From Miscanthus floridulus (taxonomy: Eukaryota; Streptophyta; Magnoliopsida; Poales; Poaceae): a stretch of DNA of 64,000 bases. Shown here in pieces: positions 55,057 to 64,000 of this stretch; positions within the stretch are counted from its first letter, which is position 1; every line of letters begins with the position of its first letter. The notes under the pieces were generated by a model. The model made no database searches. It was not told the origin of the DNA and saw nothing but the letters and a program-made list of their open reading frames with translations. Both the position numbers and the translations under genes were made by a program. The stretch spans positions 143,355,269-143,419,268 of the forward strand of contig NC_089585.1 of the NCBI RefSeq assembly GCF_019320115.1, read 5' to 3'.

Positions 55057-56143
55057 TTAACTTGGACACCCTTGCTGGCCTCCTTCCCCTCCATCCCATG
55101 CACCAAACATGGCCATATGCATGGGTGTCATGTCCTCATCATCCTCCCCTTCTTGATGAAAAGCCGTCCTCGGCGTCGATTGTGCTTGAAACTGATCCTG
55201 CATAACATAAAGGAGAACGGGGTTGCGAGGATAAAGAAAACTAAAATAATTATGAGAAGGAACGTCACCATGTTTCCAAGTTTCTAGCATGTCATCTCGC
55301 ATAAAGATTTCAGTAAGCATGTAGACTCCATGATCCGAATGCACACGATGTATTGTCAACACTATCCTATAAAAGATTAGAACTAACCAAAGACAATGCA
55401 GGAATAGATGGTCGAGCAGACATAGGTAGCAACCAACAATGCTCCCCTTCTTGGAAGTGAACTTGTTTCTTTAAGGAACATGAGAAAATATTTGTATTAT
55501 TATGGCTGCCCTCTAAATGATCATAATCTTATACAACAAAAGGAGAATTCATATTATTATGAATGTATACTCGATGTATCATATATTGTCCCTTGTTGTT
55601 ATATCTGCCAATAACATGATATGTGTGTTTAGAAAACCAAAGCAAATCAGCATATTTAAAAAGGCTCTCTTCCAAACAATCTAGGTTACACAAAACATCA
55701 AATTCAATATAACCCAAAGTATGTAAAGAAGACAACAGTTTGAACTCATCAATTTTAGTAGCAATATGAATAACATGTTTATTTTCAGCACAAGTCACTA
55801 GTTCCAAAACATGTAAAACTGAAGCATCTTCAACCAATTCATCTTTGTCACAAGGAACATCAAGCAAATTATCATGGGACAAAGATAAATCAAGAGAGGG
55901 TACCACTAACAATTGCTCTATGACAGCATGGTTTGTGGAAAAATTTAGTACATTAAGACAATTTTCATCTTCCGTGAGTGTAGGACTATGGGCATTACCT
56001 GTGTTCTCAGCAGGAGTAATAGGTGCATTGTGAAGTGATGGTTCTGAATTTGCATATGAGGTTGTGAGCTTCTCATTTTCTTCCACATCATCCTCTCGCT
56101 TATGTACATTATTCTACAGAAGGTTAGTCATAGCAAGAGGAAT
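55057..56143 (-). pseudogene. Gag-only ORF of unit 3, truncated at the head-to-head junction
   Basis: Homologous to the C-terminal two thirds of the unit 2 ORF (MEENEKLTTSYANSEPSLHN at 56086 onward), with a frameshift between 55529 and 55362. Its gag start and leader are missing because the sequence switches near 56143 to plus-strand pol. Confidence 0.75.
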
Positions 56144-58431
56144 ATGGATCACTTACGTGCTGTTTTTAATACTTTACGTGATGCACGTTTATTTGGTAAC
56201 CTTGAGAAGTGCATCTTTTGCACGGATCGAGTTTCTTTTCTTGGCTATGTTATAACTCCATAGGGATTTGAGGTGGACGAGATGAAAATTGAAGCGATAA
56301 AGAGCTGGCCGGTTCCCCAAACCATCACACAGGTGAGAAGTTTTCTTAGTCTTGCAGGATTCTACCGCCGCTTCGTCAAAGATTTCAGCACCATTGCTGC
56401 CCCATTGCATGAGTTGACGAAGAAAGGAGTGGTGTTTCAATGGAGAGAGGCACAAGAGGAGTCCTTTGACACTTTGAAGGACAAGCTTACACACGCACCA
56501 TTGCTGCAACTTCCAAATTTTGGTAAGACTTTTGAGCTAGAATGTGATGCTAGTGGAGTTGGCATTGGTGGTATTTTGATGCAAGATGGTAAACCAGTTG
56601 CTTACTTTACCAAAAAATTGCATGGTCCTGTTCTTAATTATTCCACATATGATAAAGAATTGTATGAACTTGTTCGTTCTTTGCAGACATGGCATCATTA
56701 TTTGTGGCCTAAAGAATTTGTTATTTATTCTGATCATGAATCGCTTAAGTATCTTCGCTCTCAAAATAATCTGAATCATAGGCATGCTAAATGGGTTGAA
56801 TTTATTGAATCTTTTCCTTATATTATCAAACACAAGAAAGGGAAGGATAATGTGATTGCTGATGCTTTGTCTAGAAGATATACATTGTTGTCCCAACTTG
56901 ATTGCCGGATTTTTGGTCTTCAATCCATTAAAGAACAATATGCGCTTGATTCTGATTTTAAGGATGTGTTGCTTAATTGTAGAGAGGGACGCACATGGAA
57001 TAAGTTTATGATCAGCGATGAGTTTTTGTTTAGAGCTAACCGCCTATGCATTCTAGTTGGTTCTGTTCGTCTTTTGTTATTGCAGGAGGCACATGGAGGT
57101 GGATTGATGGGATATTTTGGTGCCAAGAAGACGAAGGAGGTGCTGTCCACACACTTCTTTTGGCCAAGGATGAGGCAAGATGTAGAGCGGTATGTGGCTC
57201 GGTGTGCCACATGTCAAAAAGCTAAGTCGCAATTGAACCCACATGGTTTGTATATGCCTCTTCCTGTTCCTTCTACTCCTTGGGCAGATATATCTATGGA
57301 TTTTATGTTGGGATTGCCAAGGACTAAGAGGGGGAGGGATAGTATTTTTGTGGTGGTTGATCATTTTTCTAAGATGGCACATTTTATTCCTTGTCATAAG
57401 AGCGACGATGCTGTTCATATTGCTGACCTTTTCTTTCAAGAAATCGATCGCTTGCATGGTATGCCTTCTACTATTGTTTCAGATCACGATGCAAAATTCT
57501 TGAGTCATTTTTGGCGCACGTTGTGGAATAAATTGGGGACCAAGCTGTTATTTTCTATAACATGTCACCCCCAAACTAATGGGCAAACTGAGGTTGTAAA
57601 TCGAACATTGTCCACCATGTTGAGAGCCATTTTGAAGCGCAATTTGAAGATGTGGGAAGAGTATTTGCCGCATGTGGAGTTTGCATATAACAGGGCGGAA
57701 CATTCCACCACCAAGGTAAGTCCTTTTCAGGTAGCACTGAGAGAATACATAGTGATGCTAGAGAGCGTGCTGATTTTATTCGTAAGTTGCATGAAACAAC
57801 TAAAGCAAATATTGAAAGCATGAATGAAAAGTATAGAATTGCTGGTAGTAAAGGTAGAAAAGAGATTAAACTTGAACCGGGTGATTTGGTTTGGTTACAT
57901 TTAAGAAAAGATAGATTTCCTGAGCTACGTAAGTCTAAATTAATACCAAGAGCAGCTGGTCCTTACAAGATCATTGAGAAAATAAATGATAATGCCTACA
58001 AACTTGAATTGCCACCCGAGTTCGGGGTTAGTTCTACCTTTAACATTATAGATTTGAAACCTTATTTGAGAGAAGAAGATGAGCTTGAGTCGAGGATGAC
58101 TCTAATTCAAGAGGGGGAGAATGATGTGGACATCACTTCTTTAGAGGTACCCGCTGATCCTCCAACCGTCATGCAAGGTCCAATGACCTGGGCTCGAAAG
58201 CGACAACTCAATTTAGAGGTGAGCTCGTTCTTAAGCGATATTTTTTATACTTTTGAGAATAGACTACTACCTAATGATGTTATCTTGCTTAGGAACATTA
58301 GAGAGGGTCATGAAGGACTTAGAGGAAGTGGTGGAGGTGATGATGACCAGCAAGGACGTCCAACACAAGCCGGAGGCCCAGTCCAACAAGAATTCGAGTC
58401 TGCCTTGGCCTCTAGGACCAGTCTTCCTTAA
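56144..58431 (+). pseudogene. gypsy pol fragment: end of RT, RNase H, integrase
   Basis: The plus frame starts inside RT (RLFGNLEKCIFCTDRVSFLG), with a TAG at 56261-56263. It continues [20 protein letters not shown], RNase H ([30 protein letters not shown]), the HHCC region (HGGGLMG...CATCQKAK) and the integrase core with Asp in [11 protein letters not shown], Asp in [10 protein letters not shown] and Glu in [10 protein letters not shown]. After VSPFQV a deletion with a frameshift (about 57735-57755) removes part of the C-terminus. The frame resumes with GDLVWLHLRKDRFPELRKSK and FNIIDLKPYL to 58431. The last section shares sequence with the 3' tail of the gag-only units. No clear chromodomain. 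Non-functional. Confidence 0.9.
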
Positions 58432-58589
58432 ACTGGTCGCCCAGGACACATCCGGACTCCGTTTTTTATGATCCACATATGGATGGAAAGCTAATTTGAT
58501 AAGGAAGCCAATCCAAGTGGTTTCACATCAAAAGCTATTCAGAATCAACGAGAATTGTCGAAACAAGTTAGCATCTAGAATCTACTAGG

Positions 58590-59031
58590 GTGCTGCGACA
58601 CTGTCTTTTGGTCCGTTGGACCATGTATCGAGTTTGGGCCCATTAGGGGCGCGTCCAGGGGTCTTGCATGACCCTAGAGTCTTCATAAACAGCCACCGCC
58701 CCTCCATTAGGGTTGGAGTTTTACTTAGATTAATCTATCAAGAACAGTTTTGTCGTTCATCGGTTTGTGAGACCCCAACTTCGTGAGTTTAATCATTCAT
58801 CTGCAATTTAGTTGCGTTCTTTCTTGTTCTTGCTTGTGTTCTTCGTTACGCAGACAGGGATTAGCCTTCTTGGTGAGGTCAACCTGGTCCATGACTCGAT
58901 TGATAACCAGAGGAGCTATGGTGCTAAGATTGTAGGGTTCGATCTTTCGATCTAAAGCCGGATCGGTGTGTCATTCTCCGCCACAACGATAGTTACCATC
59001 ACCTGACGGAAGATCAGGATCCCCGTCTACA
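58590..59031 (+). repeat. LTR (plus strand) of the composite's right end
   Basis: Inverse of LTRs 1-3: TGCTGCGACACTGTC...CGTTCATCGGTTTGTGAGACC...GATCAGGATCCCCGTCTACA. The start is approximate. The sequence after 59031 (TTAGGAATGG) is that of the neighbouring element. Confidence 0.65.
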
Positions 59032-59036
59032 TTAGG

Positions 59037-61268
59037 AATGGTCATGGCTTAATTATTGGGTTCATAGCCGATGCAGGTGATTTCTAAATATTACCAAAAC
59101 ACTGATAATCCTGACACCTCTTGTAATATTCAAAACATTCTAATATTGTTGACCAAAAATACCCAGACCTGCGAATAACCCATTTCATTTTATAAGATGA
59201 TTGATGAGCTCCGCATATTCCTTCATGCACTTCTTCCATCAATACCCTTGCTTCTTCTTGACTTAAACATTTAAGCAAAACTCCATCGACTATTTTATAA
59301 TACAGCTGATCATCCAACAAAACATACTTAGTCGATTTATTTCTTAATTTTCTGGTAACATTTTGTGATGGATTCTTGAGATAATCAACTATTTCAACTC
59401 TCCAATCATTAGCTAAGGTCTCACCACTTAAGATTTCTTGTAACACTCGATAGCCTGATGTATTCTGAGCTAACCGAATGGCCTCTTGATTCTGTGCTCT
59501 TGGAATATGCTAAAGAGAAGTAAGAGAAAACCCCTCAAGCAACTTTCGACATTCATCATGATATCCCTTCAGAATATCATCTTTACATTCATACAGGCAG
59601 ATCAACTGATTAATAACTAATTATGAATCTACAAATATTTCAATTGACTCGGCCTTTACTTACTGAAGAAGTTGAAGTCCCTTAAGAATAGCTTCATACT
59701 CTACTTGATTATTGGTGGTCATTGGTTTGGTTTGAAAAGCAAACTCAAAACTTGCCCTCTGAGGCGAAATAATAACAATATCAATACCACTACCTTGCTT
59801 GCACGATGATCTATCAAAGAATAATGTCCAAGGCATAGGTTCGACATAGCCGATGCTTGATTTATGATGTTGAGTAATAAAATCGGCCATCACTTGCCCT
59901 TTGACCGCTTTAGCCGATTCATAACTCAAATCAAATTCTAATAATGCAAGAATCCACTTTCTCCTCCTCCCATTTAATATTAGCATTGACAACATGTGTT
60001 TGATCACATCAACTTTAGACACAATTGTACACTCAACCGATAATAAATAATGCCGTAATTTAGTGTAGGAGAAATACAAGCATAAGCATAACTTTTCAAT
60101 ACGAGAATATCTTATTTCTGGATCCAAAAGTCTTCTACTTAAATAGAAAACAACTCGTTCCTTTCCTTCAAAGTCTTGCATCAAGGTTGATCCAATCGTT
60201 TGGCTTTCGGTCGACATGTACAACTTAAAAGGCTTACCTTATTGAGGAGGAACTAGCACAGGTAAAGATTTCATATACTCTTTTATCTCCTCAAACGCTT
60301 TTTTGTTGTACGTCATCCCATTTAAATTCTTGATCATTTTTCAACTTCAATAAAGGAGAAAATGGTATAATCCTTTCTAACATATTTGAAATAAACCTTC
60401 AAATAAAATTAATCTTATCAAACAGAGATTGTAGTTCTATTTTATTAGTTGGAGGTATTGCCTCATCAATTGCTTTCATACTTTTCTGACCAATCTTAAT
60501 TCCTCTCTCGTGGACCATAAAACCCAAAATTGACCAGCTGACACTCCAAAGGCACACTTATTAGGATTCATCTTTAAACCATATTTTCTTGTGCACTTCA
60601 AAGTCTCTCGTAGATCTGCCAGATGTTCTTTATACCCTTTGGATTTCACCACCACATCATCAATATAGATTTCAATAATCTTGTCGATCAACTTATGAAA
60701 AATATAATTCATCGCTCTCTGATAAGTTGCACCAGCATTCTTCAATCCAAAAGTCATTACAACCATTTAAATAAGCCAATTACACCGGGGCACCTAAATG
60801 TTGTTTTTGCTATGTCTTCTTCAGTCATAAAAAATGATTATAACCTGCATTACCATCCATAAAACTAATTACCTTATGCTCGGTCGCTGCATCTACCAAT
60901 ATATCGACTATTGGCATCGGATAACCATCCATCAGTGTAGCCCTATTCAAATCTTTGAAATCAATACATACTCTTAACTTCCTTATTTTCTTATACACAG
61001 AAACTACACTCGATATCCACTCTGCATATTGGCAATGTCAGATAAATTTTGCTTCTAGTAGTCTTTCAGTCTTCTTCTTAATATCATCAAGAATATTTGG
61101 ATTAAATCTCCTTGGAGCTTGCTTAAATGGCCGATATCCAGGTTTGATTGGCAACCGATGTTCAACAATTGATCGATCTAAGCCAGGCATTTCATAATAT
61201 TCCCAAGCAAAATAATCTTTAAATTCCTTTAACAAATCTATCAATTCTTGTTTATACTCATGATTCAA
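59037..61268 (-). pseudogene. pol (RT, RNase H, start of integrase) of a second Tat-like gypsy element
   Basis: Minus strand. RT: EYYEMPGLDRSIVEHRLPIK, a damaged middle, then TFGLKNAGATYQRAM and YIDDVVVKSKGYKEHL (61268-60476). RNase H and the Tat-type second RNase H: SYESAKAVKGQVMADFITQ, WTLFFDRSSCKQG and NNQVEYEAILKGLQLL (60223-59660). Integrase HHCC start: DDQLYYKIVDGVLLKCL, HEGICGAH and CFEYYKRCQDYQ (59446-59084). It reads on through a stop to ASAMNPIIKP and is cut at 59036 by the composite before the DDE core. Many stops and frame breaks are present. Confidence 0.85.
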
Positions 61269-62066
61269 TTTAGCACTTACATACGTTGGCCTAGGCCTAT
61301 CTCCAGGACCAATATATATTTCTTCTAACTCATCGGCCGACGTAAAGCCATGTCCTAGTTTACCATCTATACCATCTATTGGATTATCTATTAAAACAAA
61401 CTTTCAGAGCTGACTGCTCGGATCGGCCATTGGCCTTCATCATTGATTCTAATGAAGCCTCCTTCCCATCGCTTGCTAGAAAAACACTCAAAATCTTCTA
61501 GTTCTCAATACATTGGATCAGTTGTTGCTATACTCATAGAATCATCAGCATGAACTAGCTCAACATTGTCTCCATGCCACTGAATCAAGCATTGATGCAT
61601 AGTCGATGGTACACAACAATTGGCATGAATCCAATCACGGCCAAAGAGTAAACTGTATGAACCTTTTCCATCAATGACAAAGAATATAGTGAGCAAAGTC
61701 TTGCTTCCAATTGTCAATTCAACATTTATTGCCCCCAGGTCTTGGACGCATTACCCCAAAATCCTTAACCATCATGTCAGTCTCAATCAGATCTTCTGGT
61801 CCTTTACCAATATTGTGAAAAGTAGTATAAGACATTAGATTAACAGAAGCACCTCCATCAACTAACATTTTACTCATCGGCTTCCTATCGATAAAACCTT
61901 TCACATATAAAGCCTTCAAATGCCGATACTTAATTGGTTTATCAAATATAGCTTGTTGTATCAATGTCAACTGGGCTGCCATCTCTTCATACTCTGATTC
62001 ATCAAAATTTGAATAAACTTCTTGATCTGCTGGAGCTTTAAATTCAGATAGTAAAAGAAAAGCCAT
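61269..62066 (-). pseudogene. Protease region of the second Tat-like element
   Basis: The minus strand reads MLVDGGASVNLMSYTTFHNI near 61870-61810, the Asp-Gly-Gly variant of the retroviral-type aspartic protease site. GSYSLLFGRDWIHANCCVPS (about 61660) follows, the second conserved protease block of Tat elements. The frame is interrupted between 61717 and 61719 and beyond 61505. Confidence 0.8.
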
Positions 62067-64000
62067 TTAAATATTAGCCGATGGTTGATCCTTATCGGCT
62101 GTTTGTTTAGTACGCCATACTTGCAGTTTACTAGTTTTCTGAGTCTGTTCTAATTCTCTGCTTCTTAGGCATTGTACTCTTCTCTTCTGACTTCTTGTTA
62201 AACCTCCTGGACACCACTGTCCTTCCTGCCAAACATACTCATCATCATCTTCTTCTTCATAATCAGCTCAGTTTTGATCAACAACTTGCTTTCTAAGCCG
62301 ATCATGAATGCTTCTATTTTTTAAGCGCCGATCCACATCATTATGTTGATATTCAATTCGATCATGGATAGACCAGCGGTTGACTTGAGATTGCCTAAAC
62401 TTCCAATATTGTTCATTATATTCTGGGCAATTATTCCTAGTAGGCAATCTCAAATCTTCGTTCTAACAATGTCTGAAGAAATGACAATTTTAATGTGACT
62501 TAGCTTGTTCTCTTTTATATCTCTCTTCTTCTTATTGACGTCGATATTCCTTCTCTTCTAACCAGCACTGGTAATCTTTCTCCTTCTGTCATTGCCATTT
62601 ATTCAATAGAATTCGAGATGTAACACGTGGTCTCATCGCACCATCTCTCGATGTTTCTCCCTGCTCATATCGGCTCTTTTGTTGGTCACGACGCCTTTTA
62701 ATTTCTCTATATCCATCAGCCAATATTTGCATCTCTAGATCAATTGTTCTAGTTTTTCCTGCTCTGGCTGATGTTAAAACTTTAGCTTTCCCTTTGAACA
62801 ACATAGCATCAACCATATTCTGATCGTTTAGGAAAGGATTATCATCAACTTTTATTTTTTAAGTTGTATCAAATTTAAGTTTCCCTTGTTGAATAGCCCT
62901 CTGAATATGCTGCCGAAAAATCCTACAATCATTAGTTGTATGAGAAGTATTATTATGGTATTTGCAGAACTTCTTATTCTTCAACTGATCGGGAGATAAT
63001 ATAGCATGATTGACAGACAGTTTAATCCGTCCCTTCTCTTGCAAGAAGTCAAAAAGTTTGTCTGCTTTTGTAACATTAAAATCATAAATTTCTTCAACTT
63101 CTTTTCCCTAAGGAGTTGGAACCACTACTATCTTTTTACCTTAATTCCATTCAGCTATGACAATTTCCTCTTCTTCATCATCATCATCGACTAAATATAG
63201 ATTATAAACTTCAGCGATTATAGCATTCTTCTGTAATCGGGTATCTCTGCGCATATTCTGAAATTGGATATTAAGTGCTGCCACCCATTAAGATAACTGT
63301 CCTAAATTGTCAAATTCTTGCCCGAACAACTTTTCTCTCCATATCGGCAATATTCCTAAAATGGCCAACGTAGCTAGCCGATCATCAGTCAAATTTAATG
63401 AAAAGCATAAGTTTCTTGTTTCTCAAAACCTCTGAAGGAACTCAGCATCTGATTCGTTAGCCCTTTGCTTTATAGTTGTCAAATCTGTGATCTTTCTTTC
63501 CCTGTCTCAGTGCAGAAATATGTATGAAATTTCTTTTCAAGATCACTCCAATTGACAATAGAATTAACCTTTAGTGGTGAAAACCAAGTGAAAGCTGGTC
63601 CTGACAGAGACAAAGAAAAGAAATGAACTCGATGCGCTTCCTCAATATAGGCTTCACCCAACTAAGTAAGATATCGACTGACATGTTCTATTGTACTTGT
63701 GCTATCTTGACCAGTGAACTCAGCAAATTCTAGAAGCCTGTAATTCATAGGAATTGTCACTAAATCATACCACTTTGGATATGGACGTTTATATGAAAAT
63801 GTCTGCCCTTTTGACTTTAAACCAAACTGATTTTTCATCATTTCGGTTACTCTGAGCAACAATTCATCAGCATTTGAATTTAAATTTCTTTGCAATTGCT
63901 AACCCATCTGTAGACTAAAATTCTGAGTGCCTTAGCATCCTGGATTTGGAATCATATTGAGAGTATTATAATCTGAACCATATTGATATCCTTGTGGAAT
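62067..64000 (-). pseudogene. gag of the second Tat-like element, continuing past the window edge
   Basis: Minus strand, entering from the right edge: YPKWYDLVTIPMNYRLLEFA, then VHFFSLSLSGPAFTWFSPL with NSIVNWSDLEKKFHTYFCTE (the classic retrotransposon gag core). A knuckle region follows, KKFCKYHNNTSHTTNDCRIF (near 62970-62900), then basic Arg-rich stretches. Stops and frameshifts break it every 60-80 codons. Its LTR and primer site would lie beyond base 64000. Confidence 0.85.

Larger units (their letters stand above)
49071..59031. mobile_element. Composite Ty3/gypsy structure: minus-strand LTR/gag tandem array joined head-to-head to plus-strand pol and LTR
   Basis: From left: LTR(-), internal(-), LTR(-), internal(-), LTR(-), truncated internal(-), then pol(+) and LTR(+). 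All LTRs share one sequence family, and TGGTATCAGAGC primer sites (initiator-Met type) stand beside two of them. Both outer borders (49071 and 59031) are LTR 3' ends. The flanking pentamers, ACTAA at the left and TTAGG at the right, do not match, so there is no simple single insertion. Confidence 0.8.

Noticed and set aside
57077..57457. Minus-strand ORF opposite integrase
   Set aside because: Shadow frame of the plus-strand pol.

Overview
The window is nuclear DNA from a grass, most likely an Andropogoneae-type genome (sorghum, sugarcane, Miscanthus or maize relatives). The evidence is a set of GC-rich monocot genes with GT-AG introns, an iron-deficiency bHLH gene of the grass IRO2 type, many grass-style MITEs, and a right half made of nested hAT and Ty3/gypsy elements. 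The species cannot be fixed from the sequence alone.

Left part (1-28.5 kb), the gene space. A LINE reverse-transcriptase remnant starts the window. It is followed by a 3.2-kb Mutator-like element with long terminal inverted repeats, into which an LTR retrotransposon inserted and collapsed to a solo LTR (TSD TCTGT). Four host genes follow: an intronless PADRE/DUF4228 stress protein (5300-5998, +); an IRO2-like bHLH transcription factor (12938 to 7036, -), whose last 29-codon exon lies beyond a 5.06-kb intron; a C2-domain protein (18426 to 17158, -); and a three-exon NAD(P)H:quinone oxidoreductase (26338 to 24160, -). Spaces between them hold Stowaway-, Tourist- and hAT-type MITEs, microsatellites and small duplications. 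The genes do not form an operon-like unit. The bHLH would control iron uptake, the C2 and PADRE proteins suggest calcium/membrane and stress signalling, and the quinone reductase protects against oxidative stress.

Middle (28.5-48.5 kb), a nest. An Ac/Tam3-type hAT transposon (28520-48476, 8-bp TSD with one mismatch) is split inside its transposase by a 16.4-kb Tat-lineage Ty3/gypsy retrotransposon (30695-47112, TSD CTACT/TTACT). The retrotransposon has two equal-length 1388-bp LTRs, decayed gag and pol, a spliced antisense ORF, and tandem repeats in its 3' UTR. A 535-bp nonautonomous hAT element (8-bp TSD GGGGCAGG) sits in its RNase H region.

Right (48.5-64 kb). A fragment that looks like the PPC domain of an AT-hook (AHL) protein is followed by an odd composite gypsy structure (49071-59031). 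In it, three minus-strand LTRs alternate with gag-only internal regions and are joined head-to-head, near 56143, to a plus-strand pol (RT end, RNase H, integrase) plus LTR. Both outer ends are therefore LTR 3' ends. Beyond it is another decayed gypsy element on the minus strand (59037 to the window end), cut inside its integrase. All element ORFs carry stops or frameshifts and look dead. I found no RNA genes, CRISPR array or viral genome.
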